Below are positions 1 through 7,885 of a DNA stretch of 64,000 nucleotides, piece after piece. The notes beneath the pieces were generated by a model that saw nothing but the letters and a program-made list of their open reading frames with translations, did no database searches and was not told the origin of the DNA. This DNA comes from Chloroflexota bacterium (GTDB lineage: Bacteria > Chloroflexota > UBA11872 > VXOZ01): NCBI GenBank assembly GCA_958295775.1, contig CATQHC010000008.1, forward strand, positions 178,711 to 242,710. The letters run 5' to 3'. Every line of letters begins with the position of its first letter. Position 1 is the stretch's first letter. The position numbers and the translations under genes are program-made.

Positions 1-791
1 GGAGTACCGGCGCCAACCGGCCTACCGTCTACAACGCACACCGGCATGATGCCCATGAGGGCGTTCGTGAGAAAGAGCTCCTCCGCGTCACGCAGCGACC
101 CCACGTAGAATTGCGAGGCTTGGGCGTTGCGGTGAATCCGCCTTGCCAACTCCTCACAGACCAGGGAGCGCATGGTGCCCGGCAGTGCGCCGGCCTCGAG
201 CGGCGGCGTGTGCAAGCGGCCCGCGTGCACACTGAAGACATTTGCGGCTGCCGCGCCTGCCACAGCGCCCTGCGTGTTGCGCAAGAGTGCCTCGCCGGCC
301 CCCTGCGCGGCTGCTTCTTGGCGCGCAATGAGGTTATCGAGATAGCCCAGCGACTTCACCCGTGACAGCGGCGAGTGCTCGTTGCGCCGGGTCTTGCGAC
401 TGACAATCACCCGCATACCGGTGCGATAGAGGTCGTCCGGGTAGGCTATGAATGCGGTCGCGCGAATGAGGAGGGATGGCTGGGTGTCAGCGGACGGCAG
501 CAAGCCCCGTATCGCGCTCTTGCCGCGTGTGACGGTGAGGCGCACGGTTGCGTCGCGCAGATCGTTGGCGTCGAGCGTCCGGTCGATAGCTGCGCGCACT
601 GTGTCTGCCGTCCAGGGCATGGCAAGCTGGATCACTTGCGCCCCATACCGCAAACGCTCCCAATGCCGCTGCCATTGGAGAACGCGCCCGCCTGCCACCC
701 GCATCGTCTCGAACAAGCCATCGCCGAGCAGCAGGCCGCGGTCAAGGGCGGAGACTGCGCCGGCATTCTCAGGCACAAGCTCACCATTCAC
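1..791 (-). CDS. pabC: Aminodeoxychorismate lyase-like class IV aminotransferase (3' end off window)
   Basis: PLP-dependent fold-type IV enzyme, expected to convert 4-amino-4-deoxychorismate to p-aminobenzoate and pyruvate for folate synthesis. Translating the minus strand gives a continuous frame to the window edge. It shows the N-terminal LDRGLLLGDGLFETMRV signature, the catalytic lysine in VKSLGYLDN, and the C-terminal ELFLTNALMGIMPV block typical of PabC. About 263 residues are visible against a family length near 270-290, so only the extreme C-terminus is missing. No ATG exists in frame; GTG at 791 is the only standard start I see, and it lacks a well-spaced ribosome site (AAGGAG lies about 30 bases upstream). 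It lies 97 bases downstream of pabB on the same strand, which supports PabC over a branched-chain aminotransferase. Confidence 0.85.
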   Translation of the reverse strand, partial: MNGELVPENAGAVSALDRGLLLGDGLFETMRVAGGRVLQWQRHWERLRYGAQVIQLAMPWTADTVRAAIDRTLDANDLRDATVRLTVTRGKSAIRGLLPSADTQPSLLIRATAFIAYPDDLYRTGMRVIVSRKTRRNEHSPLSRVKSLGYLDNLIARQEAAAQGAGEALLRNTQGAVAGAAAANVFSVHAGRLHTPPLEAGALPGTMRSLVCEELARRIHRNAQASQFYVGSLRDAEELFLTNALMGIMPVCVVDGRPVGAGT

Positions 792-888
792 ATAGCAGAC
801 AAGCTCTCGGCTGATCGGCTTCTCCTTAACTACTGAGACTTGCCGCTGGCGGCATTCTGTGCCCCCACAAAGAACTTCAACGACGTGA

Positions 889-2322
889 TTATATCGACTC
901 GAGTACGGAGCGCGCGGCCTGCGCCTTCACCAGCGTCTCTTCGTACTCCGCCTGCGGATCGGAGTCCGCCACCACCGCGCCGCCAACCTGCAAGTAGAGC
1001 CGGTCTCGCGTAAGCACGATCGTACGGATGACAATGCTCGTATCCATCGTACCGTCGAAACCCAGGTAGCCAATGGCGCCGCAGTAGATGCCGCGCCGCA
1101 CGGATTCCAATTCCTCGATGATCTCCATTGCCCGAATCTTGGGGCAGCCGGTCACCGAACCGCCGGGAAACGCGGCCCCAAGCGCCGCGACGGCATCGGC
1201 CTCCGGGCGCAGGATGCCAGTGACCGCACTGACAAGCTGCCAGACGTTGCTATAGCCCTCTAATTCCCAGAGCGCAGGCACGCGAATCGACCCCGTTTCG
1301 CAGACTCTTCCCAGATCGTTGCGCAGCAAGTCAACGATCATGAGGTTTTCGGCGCGGTCCTTCTCGCTGGTGCGCAGTTCATCGGCTAAGGCGGCATCCT
1401 CGGCCGGCGTGGCTCCGCGCGGCCGCGTGCCCTTGATGGGGCGGGTCTCTACAACACCGTTCTGCACATGCAGAAAGCGTTCGGGCGACGCGGAAACTAC
1501 CCAGCTATCGCCGAGATCGAGGAATGCGCCAAACGGCACCGGACTTTCCCGCTGCAAGCGCCGATAGAGCGCCCATGGCGACCCTGCCCATTCCGCCGTG
1601 AACCGTTGCGAGAGATTCACCTGATAGATGTCGCCGGCCGTGATGTAGGCTTGCGCCCGTTGGACCATAGCTAAATACTCTTCGCGAGTGACATTCGACG
1701 CTAACGGCGTGGTAAGGCGAAAGCGTTCGGCGGCGTCCTTCCGCTTGCCGTTGGGCAGTTGCGAAGCCGTGAGGATTTCGCTGACCTGCGCCTGCCGTGC
1801 CGAGGCGGCTTCTTCCGTGCGGTCCGGCAAGCCTGTGGTCACCAGCCACGTTAGACCCAGGCGATGGTCGTGCGCCAGCACCCAGTCGTAGAATCCAAGA
1901 CTCAGCTCGGGGGTTGCGACGTCGCTCACCGCCGTCGACGGCAGTTCTTCCAGTTGGCGCCCTATATCATAGGCGAATACGCCCACCGCGCCGCCTTGAA
2001 AGGACGGGCCCTGCGGCGCAGGCGATGTGTGATAGTCCGCAAGAAGCTCCCGCAACACCGAGAACGGCTGCCCACGTCGCACCTCGGATCGTTGGACTGG
2101 ATGGCGCCACTCTAGGTTACTGAGGTTGCCGACGCTCTCCATGCGCAAAAAGGGATCGGCAGTAAGATAGGAATACCGGCCAAGGTCTCCCGGCCGGCTG
2201 CTTTCGAGGAGCGCCAGCCCAGGCAAGTGGGCGAAGGCCGGCGCCACCGCATGCGGCACTATTGCCTCTGGCAACTGAAGCACCTGCGCCACAAGCAGCC
2301 TATCGGTCACCGTGCCTCGCAT
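889..2322 (-). CDS. pabB: Aminodeoxychorismate synthase component I
   Basis: Chorismate-utilising enzyme of 477 residues that makes 4-amino-4-deoxychorismate from chorismate and ammonia in the folate pathway. The N-terminal anthranilate-synthase-I-like domain spans roughly residues 15-160 and the chorismate-binding domain about 210-477. The motif PIKGTRPRG at about residue 295 carries the lysine (K297) that distinguishes PabB from TrpE, which has PIAGT. The FPGGSVTGCPK and EIIEELE blocks are also present. The pabC-like gene follows on the same strand. The glutaminase partner (PabA/TrpG) is not in the window. Anthranilate synthase is the alternative, but the lysine and the neighbour argue against it. 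Confidence 0.92.
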   Translation of the reverse strand: MRGTVTDRLLVAQVLQLPEAIVPHAVAPAFAHLPGLALLESSRPGDLGRYSYLTADPFLRMESVGNLSNLEWRHPVQRSEVRRGQPFSVLRELLADYHTSPAPQGPSFQGGAVGVFAYDIGRQLEELPSTAVSDVATPELSLGFYDWVLAHDHRLGLTWLVTTGLPDRTEEAASARQAQVSEILTASQLPNGKRKDAAERFRLTTPLASNVTREEYLAMVQRAQAYITAGDIYQVNLSQRFTAEWAGSPWALYRRLQRESPVPFGAFLDLGDSWVVSASPERFLHVQNGVVETRPIKGTRPRGATPAEDAALADELRTSEKDRAENLMIVDLLRNDLGRVCETGSIRVPALWELEGYSNVWQLVSAVTGILRPEADAVAALGAAFPGGSVTGCPKIRAMEIIEELESVRRGIYCGAIGYLGFDGTMDTSIVIRTIVLTRDRLYLQVGGAVVADSDPQAEYEETLVKAQAARSVLESI

Positions 2323-2599
2323 TCGCCTCGGCCCCTCTTCCTAGTGGAAACATTAGCGTAACCGCGCGAGACCGGCGGTGCTTGGGCTGGATCGGGTATA
2401 TCCCTCCTCACTCCGACCCTCTCCACAGGGAGAGGAGAAAATTCTTGCGCATCCGGCCGAAGTCAGGCAAAGGTCACCTAGTGAGACTATGCCACAGACA
2501 GGGGAGCTACGGCATGTATGGGCACGGCGCGCTGCGCCTACACCGCCACAAGCAGGAGAACCGCTGAGAATCGTCACTGAAACGGGCGGGCCGGCGCGG

Positions 2600-2791
2600 T
2601 CAGTCGTTTTCGCTAGCGCTGGCGCTGAACTCGCTCTGCCTGAAGAGTTGTAGACCAAGATATGCGCTCCAGGCTACCCAGAGAAAGTAGCACGCGCGCG
2701 TTATCGACACTATGGTGTCGTACAAAGCGGGATCGCTAATGCCCACGACTTGACTGACAAGTGCTATTGCGGAAATGACCGTGACGGTCAA
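2600..2791 (-). CDS. Small hypothetical membrane protein
   Basis: 63 residues beginning with TTG at 2791, whose start codon overlaps the TGA stop of the upstream gene in a TTGA arrangement. Hydrophobic stretches at about residues 3-17 and 30-50 suggest one or two membrane helices, followed by a short charged tail. I recognise no family. The overlap suggests translational coupling to the gene at 2788-3279. A broken single gene of about 225 residues with one more helix pair is the alternative. Moderate confidence that it is expressed, none about function. Confidence 0.5.
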   Translation of the reverse strand: MTVTVISAIALVSQVVGISDPALYDTIVSITRACYFLWVAWSAYLGLQLFRQSEFSASASEND

Positions 2792-3279
2792 CGCCGCCGG
2801 TCTGCCAAAACCTTCACGGTGGGAAGGCCGAGGCTTAGCAGCAAGAAGCCAAGGGCAACGGCGAGGCCGGCTACGAGACCGATGCTGAACTGAACGGCGA
2901 ATACCGCTGTGGCGGGCTGGACAGTCTCATGCGTCATGCCGAGTGCTAATCCCTGCATCAGAATCCAGCCAAAGACACCGACCGTGAGCATCAGATAACC
3001 AAAGTGCGCCGAGACTCTGCCGATACCGCTACCTCTGACGCCTCTCAGAAGAATGTGAAAACCGAAAAGCGTCAACGTAAGGCACGCGGCTATCATAAGT
3101 GAGGTGAGATTAGCGAGAGCACGGTTCGCAACCAAGGCCGCGATAGTCCCCTCGGCGTCACTGGCCTCCGCACTGGCGATGAGCATGCCGCCCGGCTGAA
3201 AGAGGTAGGCGACCACAGCCAGCACCGGGCCGACAATCAGCGCAAAACCCGCAAGTCCGTTAATCGAATGTAGCCGCAT
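2788..3279 (-). CDS. Hypothetical four-helix membrane protein
   Basis: 163 residues with four predicted membrane helices, at about residues 9-33, 52-77, 90-112 and 126-153. The first begins just after a short polar N-terminus (MRLHSING). The loop after helix 1 is acidic (SAEASDAEG), and the protein ends in VKVLADRRR, consistent with a cytoplasmic C-terminus. AGGAGG lies just upstream of the ATG, which supports this start. It resembles small DUF4386-type integral membrane proteins in size and hydropathy, but I see no diagnostic motif. The short gene at 2600-2791 overlaps its stop codon. Confidence 0.7.
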   Translation of the reverse strand: MRLHSINGLAGFALIVGPVLAVVAYLFQPGGMLIASAEASDAEGTIAALVANRALANLTSLMIAACLTLTLFGFHILLRGVRGSGIGRVSAHFGYLMLTVGVFGWILMQGLALGMTHETVQPATAVFAVQFSIGLVAGLAVALGFLLLSLGLPTVKVLADRRR

Positions 3280-3628
3280 TCCGATCCTCCTTTACGCTTT
3301 GGCCGCACTCGCGCGGCGTGGCGCAACAAGGGGCAGATCAATGAGCGGGCTTCTCGCTGCGTAGACTTCTCACCAATCAGTCTCCACGTGCTGCCTCTCA
3401 TCCGCCGCTCACCCGTATGATACCACCATGTGCAGCATTAGAAGGCTAGACAAGGAGTTTAAACCGTCTATGCTCACCGATGGCTTTTGCGCCAGCATTA
3501 TGTATACCCCACTACTACTCTTGGTATATTTAACGGCTTGTCGTGAGCCCAGTCTTTGCACTGATGGGAAGATATGCCAGCGGGCACAACGGTATTCCCA
3601 AGAAAGCGACCAAAGGACTGAAACCACG
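3280..3628. other. Intergenic region without a supported gene
   Basis: This spacer lies between the divergent membrane-protein gene and a small plus-strand frame. One plus-strand frame reading through it contains a lipobox-like string, LLLLVYLTAC, near 3505-3545. It lacks a basic n-region and a ribosome site, so I do not call a lipoprotein. Nothing else was recognised. Confidence 0.4.
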
Positions 3629-3787
3629 ATGGAAGACGGGAACTTTCGACTGCTTCAAAACAATGTAGATGAGCACTTGAAAACCGGAGAGTTCATTGAA
3701 ACCGATCATGCTAAGGCGGATGCGACTGTTGGTTTGGCATACGCAACAAGAGCCTTTCAGAAGTGGAAAGCAGACAAAGGTGAGTAA
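3629..3787 (+). CDS. Small hypothetical protein
   Basis: A 52-residue frame starting at ATG 3629 and ending in TGA GTAA context at 3787. The product is hydrophilic and mixed-charge (ending WKADKGE), with helix-forming composition and no membrane segment. It directly precedes a degraded HEPN-like reading frame. It could be the surviving first gene of a former small operon, or a fragment of a larger inactivated gene. No family recognised, and coding status is uncertain because no strong ribosome site precedes it. Confidence 0.35.
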   Translation: MEDGNFRLLQNNVDEHLKTGEFIETDHAKADATVGLAYATRAFQKWKADKGE

Positions 3788-3813
3788 TATCTACTCTTGG
3801 GGTGGTATAGGCT

Positions 3814-4071
3814 TTCCTGATTCTCTCTTCACAAACTGCAGAGTTAGCTCTTAAGTACGTTCTGCACGAATAGGGTCACATTGAGTCTTTTCCCCATATT
3901 CACGACCTAGAAGTGCTATTTGGGAAGTCTAGTGATCAAGAGAAAGACTAAATTGAACGCCACTATACAGACTACAAGACTAAGCACTCGATTGATCGTC
4001 CCCCAGAATGGGAAACCGCTGCGGGCGACTCTAATAGGTGTGCCAATTACAACTTGGAATGGCGATACAAC
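3814..4071 (+). pseudogene. Degraded HEPN-domain-like gene
   Basis: Reading the plus strand in the frame of position 3841 gives SSQTAELALKYVLHE, a stop, GHIESFPHIHDLEVLFG, a stop and further residues. The block order (Q-x-A-E-x-A-L-K-x-x-L, then x-P-x-x-H-D-L-x-x-L-F) matches the HEPN domain found in MNT/HEPN toxin-antitoxin and sacsin-type proteins. In-frame stops at 3871, 3949 and 4072, and no start codon in a sensible place, indicate a dead gene. No nucleotidyltransferase partner is visible. Family assignment rests on this pattern alone. Confidence 0.4.
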
Positions 4072-4212
4072 TAGCTGGAGGGGAAGTGTATGTGCCAGGT
4101 GAATCGTTACAGAATTGGCACGAGAATGGGCAGAGAAGGCCTACAGGGAGGCGATAGGCACGAACGTGTGAGACGGCACTGGCCATGTAATAGGGAAGAA
4201 TTGGCCATTAGG

Positions 4213-4284
4213 CCCTGGACTCCGGCTTCCGCCGGAGTCCAGGGCACGCAGAGAAGATGGATTCTGCGCCCCCGTACGGGGGCG
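4213..4284. repeat. Two adjacent dispersed palindromes
   Basis: 4213-4226 and 4231-4244 form a perfect 14-bp inverted repeat around a 4-base loop (CCCTGGACTCCGGC ttcc GCCGGAGTCCAGGG). A second perfect palindrome, CGCCCCCGTACGGGGGCG, lies at 4267-4284, followed by a GCGGGAATGACGG tail. The same tail type recurs at about 10160, 13660, 31815 and 35770, marking a REP-like family. There is no T-tract, so it is unlikely to be a terminator. Confidence 0.75.
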
Positions 4285-4396
4285 AGCTTTCGCGGGAATG
4301 ACGGATGGCGACGTGGCCCGTTATCTATGCGGGAGAGGTTACTCGTTGAGGGGTACAATGCAAGATATGTGTTCGATTAGTCGACAGGAGCATTTC

Positions 4397-4768
4397 ATGG
4401 AACTTGGAGCGTTTTCGGTTAGTCTGGCGGTGAAGGACATCGCGGCTTCGCGGGAATTTTATGCGAAGTTTGGTTTCGAGGTGGTTGGCGGCGATGCGGC
4501 GCAGAATTGGCTGATACTCAGGAATGGCACGACCACCATTGGGCTCTTTCAGGGGATGTTCGAGCAGAATATTCTCACCTTCAACCCGGGGTGGGACGGG
4601 CAGGCGCAGCCTCTCGAAAGCTTCACGGACGTACGCGAGCTGCAGAACCAGCTCAAGGCCCAGGGCGTGACCCTGATGAACGAAGCCGACGAGGACACCA
4701 CCGGCCCGGCAAGCTTCGTGGCGGTAGACCCGGACGGCAATGCGATTCTGGTAGACCAGCACGTGTGA
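4397..4768 (+). CDS. VOC (glyoxalase/bleomycin-resistance) family protein
   Basis: 123-residue single-domain VOC protein made of the expected two beta-alpha-beta-beta-beta repeats: [20 protein letters not shown] at the N-terminus and [17 protein letters not shown] at the C-terminus. The ATG at 4397 is chosen over an upstream in-frame start because ACAGGAG lies 7 bases before it. The usual metal-ligand histidine in the first strand and the glutamate in the last strand (DPDGNxIE) are not evident here, so a metal-dependent lyase or dioxygenase activity cannot be assumed. A diverged second copy of its 3' end follows at 4850. Confidence 0.88.
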   Translation: MELGAFSVSLAVKDIAASREFYAKFGFEVVGGDAAQNWLILRNGTTTIGLFQGMFEQNILTFNPGWDGQAQPLESFTDVRELQNQLKAQGVTLMNEADEDTTGPASFVAVDPDGNAILVDQHV

Positions 4769-4821
4769 GTGCCGTTGCGGGAATAAGCCCGCCGGTTTCA
4801 CGAGGCGCAAACTGAGTAAAT

Positions 4822-4846
4822 CACCCTCACCCCGGCCCTCTCCCAT
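4822..4846. repeat. Copy of dispersed CCCTCACCC repeat
   Basis: The string CCCTCACCCCGGCCCTCTCCC is one half of the dispersed palindromic repeat seen in fuller form at 7557-7667, 13409-13441, 53427-53461, 59672-59710 and 63481-63520. It sits exactly between the VOC gene and the duplicated fragment of its 3' end. Confidence 0.7.
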
Positions 4847-4849
4847 CAC

Positions 4850-4912
4850 AAGCTTCGTGGCGGTGGACCCAGACGGCACAATGCCATCCTGGTGGTCCAG
4901 CATGTGTGAGTG
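4850..4912 (+). pseudogene. Duplicated 3' fragment of the VOC gene
   Basis: This stretch repeats the last 60 or so bases of the VOC gene (4711-4771) with several substitutions and a one-base insertion in the middle, including the shared AAGCTTCGTGGCGGT start and the GTGTGAGTG end. It has no start codon of its own. It looks like the residue of a former tandem copy or of a repeat-mediated rearrangement. Confidence 0.8.
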
Positions 4913-5058
4913 TGTGGGAATTCAGATTGTTCTTAGACTGAATTCTGCAGGTTCAGAGGGATTCCGTCGGACAGAGTTGCCCTGACTTGTTTTCGTAACT
5001 ATATTAGAGCGATAATAAGAGAACGAGCTATACTCACTATCGCTAATTAGGAAACATC

Positions 5059-6219
5059 GTGGCACCTTTGTCCGATGCAAACTTCCGACCGCATGGTCGT
5101 TTGGTGAGATGTCCTGGCGGTTACCGAGCCTACGTGCCGGCCCCATTGCCACCGGCTTTGACATGGGGTGAGGAACTTGCGGTAAGCCTTTCGGCAGCCG
5201 ACCGGGCAGTCGGCGGGCTTGCGGGTGAAGGCAGACGCCTGCCTAATCCCCACCTTTTCATTCGGTCTCTTGTGCGTAAGGAAGCCGTTCTGTCCAGCCG
5301 CATCGAGGGGACTCAGGCGACCCTCAGGGAACTGTTGGCTGCCGAGGCCGACGAGGCTGTAGCGCGCAATTCTGCCGATCTGCGGGAAGTGGGCAACTAC
5401 GTCACCGCGTTGGAGTTTGGGCTGGAACGACTGGAGACCTTGCCGGTTTCGCTGCGCCTCGTGAGGGAACTGCACGAATGCCTGATGCGGGGAGTGCGAG
5501 GCGATGCAGCTACACCGGGAGAGTTTCGGCGCAGCCAGAATTGGATCGGTCCGCCTGGCTGCAAGTTGGACAACGCGACCTATGTTCCGCCGCCGCCCTC
5601 GGATCTTATGGCATGCTTGGACTCTTGGGAACGGTTCTTGCACGACGACGCCCTGCCCCCTTTGGTTCACGCTGCTCTGGCCCATGCCCAGTTTGAGGCG
5701 ATTCACCCTTTTCTCGATGGGAACGGGCGTGTGGGTCGCTTGCTTATCACACTGCTTCTCGTCGAGCGGGAAGTCATCCCTTCTCCGTTGCTCTATCTGA
5801 GCGCCTTCTTCGAGGCCACGCGTGAGGAATACTTCCGGCGACTTCTGGGAGTGACGGAAAGCGGCGAATGGGAGGAGTGGCTAATCTACTTTCTGCGAGG
5901 CGTTACCCTCCAGTCGCAGGACGCCGTCGATCGGATTCGGCTAATCGACGACCTCTATGCTAACTGGAAGCATGGACTGGCCCAGGTACGGTCCCAACTC
6001 CCGGAAAGGGCACTCCTTCTTTTTGCCGAGAATCCATTCTGGACGGTGAGCGGCGTAGCCGGCAGGCTGGAGGTGGCGTACACGACCGCCCAACGCGCTG
6101 TTGACCGGTTGGAGGCGGCGGGAATTGTTGCCCAAGTTGGGAGGAGACAGCGCAATCGCGTGTATTGCGCGGAGGAGATTCTCAACGTGTTGGAGAAGCC
6201 GCTGGGCCCTTCAAATTAG
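5059..6219 (+). CDS. Fic family protein, likely AMP transferase with N-terminal inhibitory motif
   Basis: 386 residues. The Fic core motif HPFLDGNGRVGR is intact at residues 216-227, with the catalytic histidine and the phosphate-binding DGNGR. The N-terminal SSRIEG at 79-84 fits the (S/T)xxxE(G/N) inhibitory helix, so this is a class II Fic whose transferase activity is normally self-restrained. The C-terminus (about 315-380) is a winged-helix-like segment, a common layout in Fic proteins with a DNA-binding-type tail. The start is GTG at 5059. A broken paralogue lies at 20355-21510. The target is unknown; the family usually transfers AMP to Ser, Thr or Tyr of proteins. Confidence 0.92.
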   Translation: MAPLSDANFRPHGRLVRCPGGYRAYVPAPLPPALTWGEELAVSLSAADRAVGGLAGEGRRLPNPHLFIRSLVRKEAVLSSRIEGTQATLRELLAAEADEAVARNSADLREVGNYVTALEFGLERLETLPVSLRLVRELHECLMRGVRGDAATPGEFRRSQNWIGPPGCKLDNATYVPPPPSDLMACLDSWERFLHDDALPPLVHAALAHAQFEAIHPFLDGNGRVGRLLITLLLVEREVIPSPLLYLSAFFEATREEYFRRLLGVTESGEWEEWLIYFLRGVTLQSQDAVDRIRLIDDLYANWKHGLAQVRSQLPERALLLFAENPFWTVSGVAGRLEVAYTTAQRAVDRLEAAGIVAQVGRRQRNRVYCAEEILNVLEKPLGPSN

Positions 6220-6299
6220 AGACCTGGATGACCGAGCCAGGATACTGTCGCCAGCTATCGACAATTGCAGCGCACACAGGAATGTCATATCGCTCTAGG

Positions 6300-7364
6300 C
6301 TATGATGGCAAGAATGCCAAATAGACCTGCGCGTGCCCCGATATGTCGGATGTGTAAACCACGGCGCGGCCGTCGGGGGTGTATGACGGATGCGGGTGCG
6401 ACCACTGAGGTCCGTAGGCGTCGTCGGGCGCGGTCTCGCCAAAATACGGCAGCGGTTCGGACCACTGGAACCCTTGCGATGAGGCCTGGGGATGACAGAG
6501 CGCCTCGCGCTCGCCGGACGCGGGATCGATGAGTTGCAGTCCCACGTCGGGCAACGTGGTATCGCAGACGATCTGAGCGCTATCGCGGCGGGGCGCGGGA
6601 TGCCAGCAATTGAATTCCGCGACGTTGCGTTCGCCGCTGCCGTCGCGCCGGATGGCTTTCAGCGCGTGGGGCCAGTAAGTGAAGATAATCTCGTCGTTCG
6701 ACAGCCAAGCCTCGTGGGTGATCCACTCCTCGCGGGTCTGGGCGCGCAGCGGGCGCGGGTTCGACCCGTCGGCCTCCACCAGCCACATGCGCGGCAGGTC
6801 GGACGAAAAGAGCACCGTGCGTCCATCGGGGCTCCACTGTGCGTGGGCTACGAGCTGATCGGTGGCAAAGAGCACGCGCTCGCCGCCGCCGTCGGTGCGC
6901 ACGGCCAGGATGATGTTCCGGCCGTCCTTCTGCGCCGCCAGCAAGATTTCCGAGCCGTCGGGACTAATCGAGCAATTGCCGAGCCACGACGACGGCGGCA
7001 GGTTCGTGAGCACCGTTTCTTGCAGGGTTGACGTGTCGATGGCACGTAATTGGGTGGTCGCGGCGTAGTATACGTGGTTGCCGTCGGGCGAGACGCACGC
7101 CGACCAGGGCGAAACGTCGCCGCTCGTCGTGAGTTGCTGCAGTGCGCCGTCCGGCAACTGAATGCCGTAGAGGTTGGGCGCGCCGGCCCGGTATGACGTG
7201 ATGATGAGCATGTCGTGGTTCGCGCCGGCCCAGGCCGGATTGAGAAAGTACGGCGCGTGGTTCACACAGGGCGCGTTCGTCAACTGCCAGATGGTAGCGC
7301 CGGTGTGCTCGTCCTGGAGTACCTGCTTCTCGGCAGGCAATTGTGCGGCTATTGTGGTGCTCAT
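6300..7364 (-). CDS. Oligogalacturonide lyase-like beta-propeller protein
   Basis: 354 residues forming repeated TolB/WD40-like blades (SPDG motifs near residues 90, 130 and 180, TPDG near 330). The opening DEHTGATIWQLT and the region ending QWSHPH at about residues 320-325 match the PL22 oligogalacturonide lyase pattern. In that family a Q-x-x-H-x-H cluster plus an earlier histidine (here in NCWHPAP) bind Mn2+. Known members are cytoplasmic and split short unsaturated galacturonides, and no signal peptide is seen here. The start ATG follows GGAAAGGAACG. A general TolB-like propeller without lyase activity is the alternative. Confidence 0.75.
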   Translation of the reverse strand: MSTTIAAQLPAEKQVLQDEHTGATIWQLTNAPCVNHAPYFLNPAWAGANHDMLIITSYRAGAPNLYGIQLPDGALQQLTTSGDVSPWSACVSPDGNHVYYAATTQLRAIDTSTLQETVLTNLPPSSWLGNCSISPDGSEILLAAQKDGRNIILAVRTDGGGERVLFATDQLVAHAQWSPDGRTVLFSSDLPRMWLVEADGSNPRPLRAQTREEWITHEAWLSNDEIIFTYWPHALKAIRRDGSGERNVAEFNCWHPAPRRDSAQIVCDTTLPDVGLQLIDPASGEREALCHPQASSQGFQWSEPLPYFGETAPDDAYGPQWSHPHPSYTPDGRAVVYTSDISGHAQVYLAFLPS

Positions 7365-7556
7365 GTAATCGTTCCTTTCCTAGATGATTCGACGTTCGTA
7401 TTACAATCCAATTTCCCAATGATGAAATTCGTTTCGGTTGTGAACTGACGTTTGCGCTGTCAAAATTCCCCTCATCCCCGCATCAAGTACGGGGCAGGCT
7501 CTAACTCTCTCTCGTCGGAGACCTTTGCATAACTCAGGCCGGCAGGCGAGAAGATT

Positions 7557-7667
7557 CCCCTCACCCTAGCCCTCTCCCCCAGGAGAGGGAACCGGAGCCG
7601 CTCCGCTTTCACATTTTTCCCATTCTGCTCCCTCTCCCTCGAGGGAGAGGGCCGGGGTGAGGGTGAA
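7557..7667. repeat. Inverted pair of CCCTCACCC/GAGAGGG repeats
   Basis: Two copies of the dispersed repeat in opposite orientation: CCCTCACCCTAGCCCTCTCCC at the left and its complement, ending GGGAGAGGGCCGGGGTGAGGG, at the right. The pair frames about 45 bases and could fold into a long hairpin. The neighbouring string GGAGACCTTTGCATAAC (about 7516) also recurs at 53391, so the mobile or amplified unit is larger than the palindrome. The remaining bases from 7365 to 7885 show no gene. Confidence 0.85.
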
Positions 7668-7885
7668 CATTTACCGTACCAGCCTAATTTCGCGTGGTCG
7701 TCAGAATTACGCAAAGGTCTTCGCCAGGAGAGGAGACTCCTTTGCCTCGTCAGCGGTTCTGCAAACATCGCCTTGAAGGAGAGGGAGTTGCTGGTACCTC
7801 TTTAGCGGACTATACGCTCTTGACCATTCAACCATAAGGGGCTTCTAAGGACGGTGCATTCAGTGGGCTTTGCCTCATTCGGTAG

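Noticed and set aside
889..2322. Anthranilate synthase TrpE
   Set aside because: PIKGT rather than PIAGT and the adjacent pabC-like gene point to PabB.
3484..3630. Lipobox-like LLLLVYLTAC as a small lipoprotein
   Set aside because: No basic n-region or ribosome site, and the frame continues without a coherent mature domain.
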